This document shows positions 1 through 9,265 of a stretch of 64,000 nucleotides of DNA, one piece after another (position 1 is the first letter of the stretch; each line of letters opens with the position of its first letter). The DNA lies in NCBI RefSeq assembly GCF_023516715.1, contig NZ_JAMGSI010000002.1, forward strand, positions 124,001-188,000, written 5' to 3'. Under the pieces are notes generated by a model that saw only the letters and a list, made by a program, of their open reading frames with translations, was not told the DNA's origin and searched no databases. This DNA comes from Akkermansia massiliensis (GTDB lineage Bacteria > Verrucomicrobiota > Verrucomicrobiia > Verrucomicrobiales > Akkermansiaceae). Position numbers and translations under genes: made by a program.

Positions 1-511
1 ACGGCTTCAGCAGAACGATCCAGGGGCGCCATTCCCTCCATTCCGGCAGGGGCTCCACCTTTTCCCCGCGTCCGGTGCAGCGGCACGCCATTCCATAAAT
101 GAAAAATCCCACATCGGAACCGATCTCCCCGGCCAGCTCCGCCAGACGCCTCCGGGACAGGCCGCCGTGTTCCAGCTCATTCAGGGCGGACAGCACGCAC
201 GCGGCGTCGCTGCTGCCGCCGCCCAGCCCCGCGCCATGGGGCACGTTCTTGACCAGGCGCACATGCCACGGCATGGGCCGTCCCAGCTCCCGCTCCATCA
301 GCCGCCCCGCCTTCATGACCAGGTTGCTTTCATCCAGCGGAACTCCCGGGGCGTCGCAGCTCATTTCCAGGCCGTCCGCCGGGAAAAACTCCAGCACGTC
401 GCACAATTCCAGGGGAACCATCACGGTATCCACTTCATGGAAACCGTCCGCCCTCTTACCCAGAACGCGGAGGGAAACGTTCACCTTGCACGGAGCCTTG
501 CAACTGATCAT
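1..511 (-). CDS. ispE: 4-diphosphocytidyl-2-C-methyl-D-erythritol kinase, partial
   Basis: This is the N-terminal 170 residues of IspE, cut by the left window edge. The enzyme is a cytosolic GHMP kinase that phosphorylates CDP-methylerythritol in the non-mevalonate (MEP) isoprenoid pathway. The protein starts [20 protein letters not shown], the family's N-terminal pattern, and carries the GHMP ATP-binding loop as [15 protein letters not shown] chose the ATG at 511 because the conserved N-terminus begins directly after it; no Shine-Dalgarno sequence is visible. It is divergent from parE, 125 bp apart. IspE and UppS (three genes away) both belong to isoprenoid metabolism, but they lie on opposite strands. 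Confidence 0.93.
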   Translation of the reverse strand, partial: MISCKAPCKVNVSLRVLGKRADGFHEVDTVMVPLELCDVLEFFPADGLEMSCDAPGVPLDESNLVMKAGRLMERELGRPMPWHVRLVKNVPHGAGLGGGSSDAACVLSALNELEHGGLSRRRLAELAGEIGSDVGFFIYGMACRCTGRGEKVEPLPEWREWRPWIVLLKP

Positions 512-588
512 ACGCCATGGATTCCACCAAGGGACGGCCTCCGGGTCAAGCCCCCATTGGGCGCAAATGGACGGGCACGCATTTTTTC

Positions 589-617
589 TTCGCAAATTCC
601 GGGGGCTCCGCTATAAT
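589..617 (+). promoter_or_regulatory. candidate sigma-70 promoter of parE
   Basis: TTCGCA at 589-594 and a consensus TATAAT at 612-617 are separated by 17 bp. The predicted start of transcription would lie about 13 nt before the parE ATG at 637. The spacing and the perfect -10 are seen; activity is inferred. Confidence 0.5.
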
Positions 618-636
618 AGGCGCGACCCCGCTGCAC

Positions 637-2478
637 ATGGCCTACGACGAAAACAGCATTAAAACCCTGGACTGGAGGGAGCATATCCGCATGCGTCCGG
701 GGATGTACATCGGCAAACTGGGCGACGGAACCTCTCCGGATGACGGCATTTACGTCCTGCTGAAGGAAGTCATTGACAACTCGATTGACGAATTCGTCAT
801 GGGCTTCGGCAAAAAAATCACCATTGACGTGACTCCGGACGGCCTGTGCGAGGTGCGCGACTTCGGACGCGGCATTCCGCTGGGCAAACTGCTGGACTGC
901 GCCGCGAAAATCAATACCGGAGCCAAGTACGACAGCGACGCCTTCAAGAAATCCGTAGGGCTTAACGGCGTAGGCATCAAGGCGGTGAACGCCCTTTCCG
1001 ACTTTTTTGAAATCCAGGCCTACCGCGACGGGGAAACGCGCTCCTACCAGTTCTGCCGCGGGAAGGAACTCCCCAAAGGACGGAAGGACGGCGCCACGGA
1101 GGAGCCCAACGGCACCCGCACGGCGTTCCACGCAGACCCGGACATTTTCCCCGTAACCACGCAGTTCCGTCCGGAATACATTGAAAAAATGTGCCGGTAC
1201 TACTCCTACCTCAACAAGGGGCTGGCCCTGCACTTCAACGGACGCCGCTACGTCTCCAAAAACGGCCTGCTGGACCTGCTTACGGAGGCAATGAGCGAGG
1301 AACCGCTGTACCCCATCATCCATCTGGAAGGGCACGACATCGAGGTGGCCTTCACCCATGGCGGCCAGTATGGGGAGGAGCACTACTCCTTCGTCAACGG
1401 GCAGCACACCACGCAGGGGGGCACCCACCAGACGGCCTTCCGGGAGGCCATCGTCAAAACCCTGAGGGACTTTTTCAAGAAAAACTATGAGGCCGGGGAC
1501 ATCCGTTCCTCCCTCGTGGCCGCCATCTCCATCAAGGTAAAGGAACCCGTCTTCGAATCCCAGACCAAGACCAAGCTGGGATCCAATACCATCAGCCCGG
1601 AAGGGGAAACCATCCGCACCTTCGTAGGCAACTTCATCGCCAGGGAGCTGGACAACTACCTGCACAAAAACCCGGAGACGGCCAAAGCCCTGGAAGCCAA
1701 GATCAAAGACTCCGAGCGGGACCGCAAGGAACTCTCCGGCATCCAGAAGCTGGCGAAGGAAAACGCCCGCAAGGCCAAAATCCACAACAAGAACCTCCGG
1801 GACTGCCGCGTGCACTACAACTCCAAGCACGCCCGCGCGGGGGAAACCACCCTCTTCATCACGGAAGGCATCTCCGCCTCCGGCTCCATCACCACGGCGC
1901 GGGATGCGGAAATCCAGGCGGTCTTCTCCCTGCGCGGCAAGCCGCTGAACTCCTTCGGCATGAGCCGCAAGGTCGTCTATGAAAACGAGGAATTCAACTT
2001 CCTCCAGCATGCCCTGAACATTGAAAACGGGCTGGAAGACCTGCGCTACGACAAGGTGGTCATCGCCACGGACGCCGATGACGACGGCATGCACATCCGC
2101 ATCCTGCTGATGACCTTCTTCATCCAGTTCTTCCCGGAGCTGATCCGGGAGGGCCACCTCTTCATCCTCCAAACTCCCCTCTTCCGCGTGCGCAACAAGC
2201 AGCAGACCATCTACTGCTACTCGGACGCGGAGCGGGAAGCGGCCATCGCCCTGCTGGGCAAAAACCCGGAAATAACGCGGTTCAAGGGCCTGGGCGAAAT
2301 CTCCCCCCAGGAATTCAAGGCCTTCATCGGGGAAGGAATGCGCCTGGACCGCGTTCGCCTGGAAGACTCACACAAGGTGAAGGACCTGCTCTCCTTCTAC
2401 ATGGGCAAAAACACTAGGGAAAGACAGGAATACATCCTGAAAAACTTGCGTGTTGAACTGGACCCGGTCATGGACTAG
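637..2478 (+). CDS. parE: DNA topoisomerase IV / gyrase-type subunit B
   Basis: Type IIA topoisomerase ATPase subunit of 613 residues, about the length of short ParE proteins. It supplies ATP hydrolysis and the TOPRIM half of the cleavage centre for strand passage. The GHKL ATPase domain shows [11 protein letters not shown] with the catalytic Glu and Mg-binding Asn, GRGIPLG, and [14 protein letters not shown]. The TOPRIM domain shows [10 protein letters not shown] and DADDDG, and the C-terminus has [14 protein letters not shown] chose ATG 637 rather than an in-frame start at 517, because homology begins with [13 protein letters not shown] and a TATAAT box lies between the two. The assignment to ParE rather than GyrB rests on length; the partner ParC is not in the window. 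First gene of a run with uppS, manC and ruvX. Confidence 0.88.
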   Translation: MAYDENSIKTLDWREHIRMRPGMYIGKLGDGTSPDDGIYVLLKEVIDNSIDEFVMGFGKKITIDVTPDGLCEVRDFGRGIPLGKLLDCAAKINTGAKYDSDAFKKSVGLNGVGIKAVNALSDFFEIQAYRDGETRSYQFCRGKELPKGRKDGATEEPNGTRTAFHADPDIFPVTTQFRPEYIEKMCRYYSYLNKGLALHFNGRRYVSKNGLLDLLTEAMSEEPLYPIIHLEGHDIEVAFTHGGQYGEEHYSFVNGQHTTQGGTHQTAFREAIVKTLRDFFKKNYEAGDIRSSLVAAISIKVKEPVFESQTKTKLGSNTISPEGETIRTFVGNFIARELDNYLHKNPETAKALEAKIKDSERDRKELSGIQKLAKENARKAKIHNKNLRDCRVHYNSKHARAGETTLFITEGISASGSITTARDAEIQAVFSLRGKPLNSFGMSRKVVYENEEFNFLQHALNIENGLEDLRYDKVVIATDADDDGMHIRILLMTFFIQFFPELIREGHLFILQTPLFRVRNKQQTIYCYSDAEREAAIALLGKNPEITRFKGLGEISPQEFKAFIGEGMRLDRVRLEDSHKVKDLLSFYMGKNTRERQEYILKNLRVELDPVMD

Positions 2479-2500
2479 AGTAGCGGAGCCCCATCTATCT

Positions 2501-3217
2501 ATGCTTACCATTCCCAAGGAAAAACTGCCGGTTCATATTGCCTGCATCATGGACGGCAACGGCCGCTGGGCGCACAGCCGCCATCTGCCGCGCCAGGCCG
2601 GCCACCGGGCGGGAGCGGATACGGTGGAGCGCTGTGTGGACTTCTGCATTGACCATGATATTCCCTGGCTCACGCTTTACGCCTTCTCCTCGGAAAACTG
2701 GAACCGCCCCAAGACGGAGGTGCACGCGCTGATGCTGCTGCTGCACGAATTCCTGAAAAAACGCCTCAGCCAGATGCAGGAAAAAGGCGTGCGCCTTCAC
2801 GCCATAGGCGACCTTTCACGCCTTCCCAAGCGAACCCAGAAACTGCTGCAATCCAGCCTGGAAGCCACGGCGGGAAATACCAGGCTCAACCTGGTTCTGG
2901 CCCTCTCCTACGGAAGCAGGGCGGAAATCGCCGCCGCCGCCAGAAAAATCGCGGAGAAAGCCTCCCGCGGGGAACTCCACCCGGACGCCGTCACGGAAGA
3001 CCTCTTCAACCAGCATCTGGACACTGCCGGCATGCCGGAACCGGACCTGCTCATCCGCACCTCCGGGGAAATGCGCGTCTCCAACTTCCTGCTGTGGCAG
3101 ATCAGCTATGCGGAACTCTATGTAACGGAAACGCTGTGGCCGGACTTCAGCGACCGTGACATGGAAGCGGCGCTGCTGGACTACTCCCGCAGAAAACGCC
3201 GCTTCGGCGCACTTTGA
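2501..3217 (+). CDS. uppS: isoprenyl (undecaprenyl) diphosphate synthase
   Basis: Cis-prenyltransferase of 238 residues that extends farnesyl diphosphate with isopentenyl diphosphate to the C55 lipid carrier for cell-wall synthesis. Diagnostic blocks are MDGNGRWA near the N-terminus (catalytic Asp and P-loop-like region), SSENWNRP, and the C-terminal RTSGEMRVSNFLLWQ followed by YAELYVTETLWPDF. Most family members read RTGGE, so RTSGE is a minor variant. The ATG at 2501 lies 22 bp after the parE stop; an in-frame start at 2450 would overlap parE and adds no conserved sequence. Confidence 0.95.
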   Translation: MLTIPKEKLPVHIACIMDGNGRWAHSRHLPRQAGHRAGADTVERCVDFCIDHDIPWLTLYAFSSENWNRPKTEVHALMLLLHEFLKKRLSQMQEKGVRLHAIGDLSRLPKRTQKLLQSSLEATAGNTRLNLVLALSYGSRAEIAAAARKIAEKASRGELHPDAVTEDLFNQHLDTAGMPEPDLLIRTSGEMRVSNFLLWQISYAELYVTETLWPDFSDRDMEAALLDYSRRKRRFGAL

Positions 3218-3251
3218 CTCCTTTTTTAAACCACATTCCTACGGAATCGCC

Positions 3252-4310
3252 ATGAACCAATACGCTCTCATTCTGGCCGGCGGCAGCGGCACCCGTTTCT
3301 GGCCCCTCTCCCGCGACCACCGTCCCAAGCAGCTCCTGAACATGTTCGGGGAAGGCACCCTCCTCCGCCAGGCCATCGACAGGCTGGACGGCCTGGTGCC
3401 CCGGCAGAACATCTTCATCCTGACCAACCACCTGCAGGAGGCGGAAGTGCGCCGCCAGGCCCACGACATCCCCGTGGACAACATCATCTCCGAACCCGTG
3501 CGCCGGGACACGGCGCCCGCCATCGCCCTGGGCATCGGCCTCATCAAGGCGGCGGACCCGCACGGGGTCATGCTTGTCATCCCTTCCGACCAGCTCATCC
3601 AGGACCAGGCGTCCTTCCGCTCCCTGATGAAAGCCGCCATGGACACGGCGGCGCGGGAAAAGGCGCTCGTCACCGTGGGCATCAAGCCCACCTGGCCCTG
3701 CCCCTCCTACGGCTACATCGAACGCGGGAAGGAAATCGCTTCCGCACCGGGCTGCTCCTGCCGCGAAGTCATCCAATTCCGCGAAAAGCCTGACACGGCC
3801 ACGGCCGCCGCCTACCTGAGCCAGGGCAACTTCTGCTGGAACGCCGGCATGTTCGTCTGGAGCATTCCAACCGTGTGCGAACAGCTTGACAAGCACTGCC
3901 CGGAGCTGGCCTCCTTCGTGGAGCACATCGCGGAATCCCCGGACCCGCAGGAAACCATCCGGGAGGAATTCCCGGCGCTCACGCCCATCTCCATCGACTT
4001 CGCGCTGATGGAAAACGCGGACCGGGTGCTGAACATTGAAGCCACCTTTGACTGGGACGACGTAGGCTCCTGGATATCCGTAGCCAACTATCTGGAAACC
4101 CACAACAAAAACACCACCAATACGGACATCACCGTGCAGGACGCCTCCGGCAACATCGTCTTCTCCCAGCGGGGGGACAAGCACGTGGCCCTGCTGGGCG
4201 TGGAAAACCTGATCGTGGTGGAAACGGCGGACGCCATCCTGATTGCGGATAAAAACAAGGCGGACGAAATTAAAAAAATCGTCAACCAGCTTCCGGACGA
4301 ACTCAGATGA
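3252..4310 (+). CDS. manC: mannose-1-phosphate guanylyltransferase
   Basis: Cytosolic nucleotidyltransferase of 352 residues that makes GDP-mannose from mannose-1-phosphate and GTP for glycan synthesis. The N-terminal nucleotide-binding loop reads LAGGSGTRFWPLSRDHRPKQ. Later family blocks are FREKPD, GNFCWNAGMFVW, SIDFALMENADRV and FDWDDVGSW. It has only the pyrophosphorylase domain, with no fused phosphomannose isomerase cupin. ATG 3252 puts the conserved N-terminus at residue 1; the longer in-frame ORF from 3156 overlaps uppS. The last four bases overlap the ruvX start, so the two are probably translationally coupled. Confidence 0.93.
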   Translation: MNQYALILAGGSGTRFWPLSRDHRPKQLLNMFGEGTLLRQAIDRLDGLVPRQNIFILTNHLQEAEVRRQAHDIPVDNIISEPVRRDTAPAIALGIGLIKAADPHGVMLVIPSDQLIQDQASFRSLMKAAMDTAAREKALVTVGIKPTWPCPSYGYIERGKEIASAPGCSCREVIQFREKPDTATAAAYLSQGNFCWNAGMFVWSIPTVCEQLDKHCPELASFVEHIAESPDPQETIREEFPALTPISIDFALMENADRVLNIEATFDWDDVGSWISVANYLETHNKNTTNTDITVQDASGNIVFSQRGDKHVALLGVENLIVVETADAILIADKNKADEIKKIVNQLPDELR

Positions 4311-4732
4311 CCAGCCAGCATCCGGCCCTGGGCATTGACTACGGAGAAGCCCGAATCGGCATCGCCGCCACGGACCCCGTGGGCATCATGGCGCACCCTG
4401 TGGAAACCATCCACAGGCACAAAACGGACGGCGTCACCCGCATCGTCCAGCTCGTCCAGGAGCGGGGGATACGCACCCTGGTGCTGGGCATCCCTGTCCG
4501 CATGGACGGCACGGAAGGAACCGCCGCCGCCAAGGTGCGCGCGTTCGGCAGGGAACTGGCCGCCGCCCTTCCCGGCCTTCCCATGGTATTCATGGATGAA
4601 TGCCTCACCACCGTCATCGCCCAGGAAAAACTGCACGCCGCCGGCAAAAAGGAGAAAAGCTTCCGCCCCATCATCGACCAGGTGGCCGCCGTGGAAATCC
4701 TCAACACGTGGCTTGATTCCACGCTGGGCTGA
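4307..4732 (+). CDS. ruvX: YqgF/RuvX family RNase H-fold nuclease
   Basis: A 141-residue RNase H-fold protein of the YqgF family, known for 16S rRNA 5'-end maturation and proposed as a Holliday-junction resolvase. It shows the first catalytic block GIDYGEARIG, the central LVLGIPVRMDGT and the second acidic block FMDECLTT. Size matches the family. Its ATG lies within the last codons of manC (ATGA overlap). It is the last gene of the plus-strand run; a GC-rich hairpin follows. Confidence 0.9.
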   Translation: MTSQHPALGIDYGEARIGIAATDPVGIMAHPVETIHRHKTDGVTRIVQLVQERGIRTLVLGIPVRMDGTEGTAAAKVRAFGRELAAALPGLPMVFMDECLTTVIAQEKLHAAGKKEKSFRPIIDQVAAVEILNTWLDSTLG

Positions 4733-4743
4733 AACGGCAAACG

Positions 4744-4760
4744 GCGCCGTGCCGCGGCGC
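4744..4760. terminator. possible hairpin between convergent genes
   Basis: GCGCCG-TGCCG-CGGCGC forms a 6-bp GC stem 11 bp after the ruvX stop and before the end of the convergent DUF3592 gene. There is no T-tract on either side, so terminator function is uncertain. Confidence 0.25.
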
Positions 4761-4770
4761 AATCCCTGCT

Positions 4771-5316
4771 TTACGCGCCTACGGAACTCCGCACTTCCCT
4801 CTTCCTCAGCAGGACCGTTCCGCCGGCAAGCAGAAACGCCATCAGCCACAGGGCCCGGCGCGTTTCCGGCCACCAGATGAAGCTGTCCGCCACACGGGCG
4901 TCTTCCGGGCGTTCCGGCGGGTAGCAGACCGTCACCCGGTCCCCCCTGGAATAGGAAGACCAGAAAAGAAAAGCGGGGGACTGGAATACCACTTCCCTCT
5001 CCCCGGTCTGCGGCAGGAACCGCACTTCCGGCGCCCAGACGTCCAGAGAGGGACCGGACGTCCCCATGACCCGCGAACGGCTCCACAACTTCACCGTATC
5101 CTCCGTGATGTTCCGCACCGTCCCTTCCGTACACAGGCCCTCCCGGGCAAAACGGCTCTTTTCCAGAAAAAAATCACCGGCCTGCCATATGGAATAAAGG
5201 CTCAGCCCCGCCATCACCCAGGCCAGCAGCCAATACCAACCGAACCACGGAACGCTGAAAAAATCCCTCCAGCGCTCCGCAGCCCGGGAAAACAAAAACT
5301 CTCTCCCCCCATGCAT
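4771..5316 (-). CDS. DUF3592-type membrane protein
   Basis: Protein of 181 residues with a transmembrane segment near residues 27-47, a beta-rich extracytoplasmic middle (about 55-150) and a second membrane segment near 153-171. This is the layout of DUF3592 proteins; the middle has the family-like stretch VTVCYPPERPEDARV. Function is unknown. It starts at the last base of the upstream reductase gene (stop and start codons share bases around 5316), so it is probably co-transcribed with it. Confidence 0.65.
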   Translation of the reverse strand: MHGGREFLFSRAAERWRDFFSVPWFGWYWLLAWVMAGLSLYSIWQAGDFFLEKSRFAREGLCTEGTVRNITEDTVKLWSRSRVMGTSGPSLDVWAPEVRFLPQTGEREVVFQSPAFLFWSSYSRGDRVTVCYPPERPEDARVADSFIWWPETRRALWLMAFLLAGGTVLLRKREVRSSVGA

Positions 5317-6317
5317 CAGACACGCTCCATGCTCAGCACCACCTTGCCGCTGCGGAACTCTTCCTGGGCCTTCTCCACGGCCCGGCGCACGTCGCTCAAC
5401 GGATAAACGGTATCCACGGCCTGCTTCAGCCTGCCGTCCGCCATCAGGCGCGCCAGCTTGTCATAAGCGGCCTCAATCTCCGGAACGGGGGCATTCTTGA
5501 GCCACTGCGTCACCCACAGGCCTTCCAATTTAATGCCCTTGAAAATCAGGAAACCGTTCGGCACCTTGATGCTCTTCCTGCTCATGGCGCCGTACGTCAC
5601 CATGCTTCCGCCGGGAGCCAGCATGTCCATCAGGCGCAGGGCGCTTTCCCCGCCCACGGCGTTGGAGGCCAGCACGGGCCTCTTTCCGTCCAGCCGGGCC
5701 AGGGTATTCTTCACCACATCCTCGTCATCCTCTCCCACTACCAGGTCGGCGCCCAGCGCGGTCAATTCATCCCTCAATTCATCCGGCCTTCTTACAAAAT
5801 TCACCGTCTTCACGCCCATCTCCCGGGCCAGTTGAATAATGCACCTTCCCACGCCGGAATTGGAGGCGTTCTGCACCACCCAGTCTCCCGGAGTCAGGGA
5901 AACGAACCCTTCCAGCATGCGCAGGGCGGTCAGGGGGTTCACCTTCAGCATGGCCGCCTGCACGGGATCCACCTTCACGGGGAGCTTCATCACGTTCACG
6001 GCGGGAACCGCCACATACTCGCTCCAGGAACCCACGCCGCGCAGCAGAATCACTTCATCGTCCTTGCGGAAGCCTTCTGCGCGGGACTCCTGCACCACGC
6101 CGCAGCCTTCCAGTCCGGCGCGTGAATGGGGCAGCACGGGCTTCACGCCGTAAACGCCCTGCACAAAATTGATGTCCGCCGGATTGATCGGGGCCGCCTT
6201 CATCCGGATCAGCACCTCCCCCTCCGCCGGAACCGGCATGGGACCGGAAACATACTCCAGCACGTCCTGGGGTTTCATGCTGCATTCGGAAAACTCTGCA
6301 TAATGATTCTCACTCAT
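5316..6317 (-). CDS. MECR/ETR1-like enoyl reductase of the MDR superfamily
   Basis: Zinc-independent medium-chain dehydrogenase/reductase of 333 residues. The GroES-like domain contains INPADINFVQGVYG, matching the catalytic-Tyr region of trans-2-enoyl-CoA/ACP reductases. The Rossmann domain has QNASNSGVGRCIIQLARE followed by TVNFVRRPDE, which is the MECR pattern rather than that of zeta-crystallin quinone reductases. An NADPH-dependent enoyl-thioester reductase is the best guess, with quinone reductase as the alternative. The ATG at 6317 fits the conserved start. Downstream, a DUF3592 gene overlaps its end. Confidence 0.75.
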   Translation of the reverse strand: MSENHYAEFSECSMKPQDVLEYVSGPMPVPAEGEVLIRMKAAPINPADINFVQGVYGVKPVLPHSRAGLEGCGVVQESRAEGFRKDDEVILLRGVGSWSEYVAVPAVNVMKLPVKVDPVQAAMLKVNPLTALRMLEGFVSLTPGDWVVQNASNSGVGRCIIQLAREMGVKTVNFVRRPDELRDELTALGADLVVGEDDEDVVKNTLARLDGKRPVLASNAVGGESALRLMDMLAPGGSMVTYGAMSRKSIKVPNGFLIFKGIKLEGLWVTQWLKNAPVPEIEAAYDKLARLMADGRLKQAVDTVYPLSDVRRAVEKAQEEFRSGKVVLSMERV

Positions 6318-6513
6318 GCTTTCAATCTCTCACGCCGCCTCCCTCCGTGCAAGCGCCGGATACGTTTTACACGGGCAAACAAGCCATCCGGCCGCGCGCG
6401 CCTTTCCCCGGCGCCTGCCCCCCGGCCATGAACGGAGGGAACCAGACCGCAGGAAAGCCCGGCAGCGCTTCCGCCGGGCCGGCACAAATTCCGAGTCTTT
6501 TGTTCGGTTGTTC

Positions 6514-6541
6514 TTGACCTTAGGCGAAAATACGCTAGACT
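6514..6541 (+). promoter_or_regulatory. candidate promoter of rpmB
   Basis: TTGACC at 6514-6519 and TAGACT at 6536-6541, 16 bp apart, lie 34 bp before the rpmB ATG. This is among the better sigma-70-like promoters in the window. Confidence 0.6.
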
Positions 6542-6575
6542 ACCTCTCTCGCATTAACAAATAACTTCGATTGCC

Positions 6576-6839
6576 ATGTCCCGAATTTGCATCATCAGAG
6601 GTACCATGCCTCACAAAGGTCGTCGTATCCATCGCTCCGGTCTTGCCAAGAAAAAGGGCGGTATTGGTCGTCACGTCACTAAGACTGTCAATCGTACCGT
6701 TTTCCCCAACCTTCAGGAAAAGCGCATCTGGGTTCCCGAACTCGGTCAATTCGTGAAAATGAAGATTTCCGCCAAGGCCCTGCGTACGATCAACAAGAAC
6801 GGTGCTTACAACACTCTTAAAAAGGTAGGTCTCCTGTAA
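6576..6839 (+). CDS. rpmB: 50S ribosomal protein L28
   Basis: Small basic protein of 87 residues matching bL28 of the large ribosomal subunit. It opens with MSRICIIRGTMPHKG and contains RTVFPNLQEKRIWVPE and VKMKISAKALRTINKNG, which align with the E. coli L28 blocks LPNLHSHRFWV and VSAKGMRVIDKKG. The base composition is more AT-rich and codon use more biased than the neighbours, as usual for highly expressed ribosomal genes. No L33 gene (rpmG), its common partner, follows. Confidence 0.95.
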   Translation: MSRICIIRGTMPHKGRRIHRSGLAKKKGGIGRHVTKTVNRTVFPNLQEKRIWVPELGQFVKMKISAKALRTINKNGAYNTLKKVGLL

Positions 6840-6965
6840 AAAAGATTCTTTTTTTTGAACGTTGTTACACCACTTGAACTCTAAGGCTTCAACGAGGTGA
6901 GCAACTGGCAGAAAAAGATGTCCAAAAAGACAAGGGATCATCTGCTTAAGTGAGGCGCCTCCAAG

Positions 6966-6993
6966 TTGAAGGTTTTATTGAAACATTAATATA
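6966..6993 (+). promoter_or_regulatory. weak candidate promoter of the 74-residue gene
   Basis: TTGAAG at 6966-6971 and TAATAT at 6988-6993 with a 16-bp gap precede the small gene at 7041. The 200 bp after rpmB otherwise hold only an 11-codon ATG frame at 6929 that I do not call a gene. Confidence 0.3.
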
Positions 6994-7040
6994 CCAACGG
7001 ACGTAAATAAGACGTCCCCTACTGGAAAAAGATCACACAG

Positions 7041-7265
7041 ATGAAAGCCCAAACCAAAATCGCTCTTAGAATTAATGATGACAACCCCAACCATCACCTG
7101 TGGAACAACAGGGGGGTTTGGTGGTGCCACGTCACGGTTCACAAGCCTGACTCCACGGCGGAACGCCTGAGATTCTCTCTGAAGACCCGTGACATCGAAA
7201 AAGCCCGCGCCCGCCGCGACAAGATTTTCGCCTCCATCCAGCAGCACTTCGGCATCGCCGCTTAA
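7041..7265 (+). CDS. small protein resembling an orphan integrase N-terminal DNA-binding domain
   Basis: A 74-residue basic protein. The stretch NRGVWWCHVTVHKP followed by LRFSLKTRDIEKARARRDKI has the three-strand-plus-helix pattern of the N-terminal (arm-type or SAM-like) domains of tyrosine recombinases, where 'SLgTrd..eAr.rrd' is typical. No catalytic domain follows; the ORF ends and a strong terminator comes 46 bp later. It may be a stand-alone DNA-binding protein or a domesticated remnant. The start ATG has no Shine-Dalgarno sequence. The assignment is by pattern only. Confidence 0.6.
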   Translation: MKAQTKIALRINDDNPNHHLWNNRGVWWCHVTVHKPDSTAERLRFSLKTRDIEKARARRDKIFASIQQHFGIAA

Positions 7266-7311
7266 GGAAGCTGTACGGAGAGATTAAGGCAAGTCACATC
7301 AATCTCTTTAT

Positions 7312-7347
7312 AAGAACCGTTCCGGTTAACCGGAACGGTTCTTTTTT
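7312..7347 (+). terminator. strong intrinsic terminator
   Basis: A perfect 14-bp inverted repeat (AAGAACCGTTCCGG at 7312-7325 and its complement at 7330-7343) around a TTAA loop is followed by a T-run at 7342-7347. It ends the rpmB/small-gene transcript. The next 250 bp hold a GCGGCA/TGCCGC hairpin (7381-7399) and an isolated TATAAT at 7503, but no supported gene. Confidence 0.85.
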
Positions 7348-7599
7348 ATGGAAAAAATAAAGACTTTCACTCGGAAAGGGCGGCAGCGGATTTGCCGCAA
7401 CACAAGCCCCCTGCAAACAAGGCTGAAACAGCCCGTTTCTTAAAGCCGCCGCCCCATCAGGCTATCCTTGCAAAGCCGGCTATCCATTTCACCCTTTATT
7501 CCTATAATAATGGACAGGCGGTAAAACGCGGCATTCACGGACCCGCTGGCCGGCAAAAAAGGATGCCGTCCTTGAAAGCATCCATTCCTGCCCCTGCCG

Positions 7600-9201
7600 T
7601 CAATTCTTTTTGCTGAACCGGAACATGGCCGCTCCATGGCTGTTCAACTCCACGGCCATATCTCCCTTCACCGTTCCCTGGTCGGCGCGTTTCCAGAGGT
7701 CCCTGGCTTCATACGCGCCGGAGAGCCCCAGCTCCCTCAGGTTCACCTTCACTACGCCCTTCTCTTTCCCGGTATTGAAAAACCCCGCCGCTAGGGAACC
7801 GTCGGACAGCTCCTTCGTCCAGACCTGGAAATCCCCTCGGTGCCACGCCTTGCGGGCGGGACGGGCGGCAGGGTCCTGGTCCACGGCAATCACCTCGTCG
7901 TTGGTCAGGAGCCCCATCGTGAATGAATCAATATGCTCCAGGTCACAGGAAATGATGAGCGGAGCGGACAGGAGGCACCACAGGGTCACATGGGTGTACT
8001 GTTCATCCGGCGTCAGCTGCGTCTGGACAAACGTGGTATTGGGCTGGTTGGGCTTGCCCAGCTTCCCGATCTGGAGAATGTCCGGATCATTCCAGTGGCC
8101 CGGGCGCATGTGCTTCTGCCAGCGTTCCTGGGAAAAGCCGATGCCGCTGACGCTGCCCCAGTGGTCCTGGATATCCCCCGTCGTCCTCCACAAATTGGCC
8201 AGCTTCCCCAGCTCTTCCACCTGTTTATACGGGGCGGCATTGGATATGCTGAGCACAATATCCCGCCCGGAATCGTCCAGAGCCTGGCGGATGCGTTCCG
8301 TCGTCGGCACGTCATTGGGGTTCCAGTCCACCTTCACGTAATCGAACCCCCAGTCCGCCCATTGCCTGGCGTCACGGTCAAACAGCCAGACGGCGCCTAC
8401 ACGGTCCGCCTTCCTGCGATGCACGCCGGGGTAACTCCCGAAAATTTGATTCTTCTGCTTGCGGTCCTTCTCCGGAATGGCCATTTCCCCGTAATCCGCC
8501 TTCGCATTGGGCGAGCTTCCTCCGATGAACCCGGCATACGTCCCCATCCAGGGCGTGGAATAAATGCCCGCCTTCATCCCCATGGCATGAATGGAATCGC
8601 ACATGGCCTTCATGTCCGGAAAGCGCTTGTTGGGCTGGATGGAGAAATTCCGTCCGCCTCGCTCGCCCTGCCAGCAATCGTCAATATTGATATAGGTCCA
8701 GCCATGGTTGACAAGCCCCCGCTCCACAAAAAGCCGGGCCGTCTTCAGCACATTCTCCTGCCCCACGGCCTCACTGTAGGAATACCAGCTGCTCCAACCC
8801 ATGGGCGGGGTCAGGCACAACTCATCCCCCACCTTCAGAATCCACTCCTTCGCATCTTTTCCATGCCTGTTGGAAGCCTGGATCTTCACCTTGTATTCCC
8901 CCTTCTTCGCCGGGGCGGTACCCGTAACCAGCCCGCGCGAATCCATCCTCAGGCCGGAGGGAAGCCCAGCCGCCTGAATCTTCATGGGACGCTCCCCGGA
9001 AACGGGAACCTGGAACAGCACCCGCGCGCCGGGAGTGGCGCCAACAATGCGGGCGCCGTTGACGGAGGGGGAAAGCGGGGTTTCAGGAGTCAGGCGCACG
9101 CCGGGAGGGGGAGCCGGATAAGGATTCGGGAACTCCGTGCCAAATGAGGAGGATACGGCGGCGCCAAGCACGGCAGGCAGGAAAAAACGGTACAATTTCA
9201 T
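7600..9201 (-). CDS. secreted GH27 alpha-galactosidase-type glycosidase
   Basis: Exported protein of 533 residues. It has a signal peptide (about 1-22), an Ig-like putative-Ig (He_PIG) domain at about 65-125 with GLPSGLRMDSRGLVTG, and a GH27 barrel from about 130. Barrel signatures are PPMGWSSWYSY, INIDDCWQ, the nucleophile region YVKVDW (Asp292), WRTTGDIQD (acid/base Asp343) and PGHWNDPDILQIG. It would remove alpha-linked galactose or N-acetylgalactosamine from host glycans in the periplasm or outside. I chose ATG 9201, where the signal peptide begins, over the longer frame to 9390. ApbE ends 64 bp upstream on the same strand. Confidence 0.9.
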   Translation of the reverse strand: MKLYRFFLPAVLGAAVSSSFGTEFPNPYPAPPPGVRLTPETPLSPSVNGARIVGATPGARVLFQVPVSGERPMKIQAAGLPSGLRMDSRGLVTGTAPAKKGEYKVKIQASNRHGKDAKEWILKVGDELCLTPPMGWSSWYSYSEAVGQENVLKTARLFVERGLVNHGWTYINIDDCWQGERGGRNFSIQPNKRFPDMKAMCDSIHAMGMKAGIYSTPWMGTYAGFIGGSSPNAKADYGEMAIPEKDRKQKNQIFGSYPGVHRRKADRVGAVWLFDRDARQWADWGFDYVKVDWNPNDVPTTERIRQALDDSGRDIVLSISNAAPYKQVEELGKLANLWRTTGDIQDHWGSVSGIGFSQERWQKHMRPGHWNDPDILQIGKLGKPNQPNTTFVQTQLTPDEQYTHVTLWCLLSAPLIISCDLEHIDSFTMGLLTNDEVIAVDQDPAARPARKAWHRGDFQVWTKELSDGSLAAGFFNTGKEKGVVKVNLRELGLSGAYEARDLWKRADQGTVKGDMAVELNSHGAAMFRFSKKN

Positions 9202-9265
9202 AAATGGTCTATGGAGGTGTACCTTAAAAAACGCGTCCGCTCCCCCGTTTCTTTCATCATGCTGT

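Noticed and set aside
508-2172. Long minus-strand frame of 554 codons opposite parE
   Set aside because: It is the antisense shadow of a clear topoisomerase gene; the translation is Gly/Val/Phe-rich with no motifs. GC-rich DNA here gives long antisense frames throughout.
6929-6964. 11-codon ATG frame after rpmB (MSKKTRDHLLK) as a remnant of L33 or a leader peptide
   Set aside because: It does not match L33, has no run of regulatory codons and no following attenuator structure. Too short to support.
7503-7508. TATAAT in the gap before the GH27 gene as a promoter of a small RNA
   Set aside because: No -35 at proper spacing and no terminator or structured RNA downstream on the plus strand.
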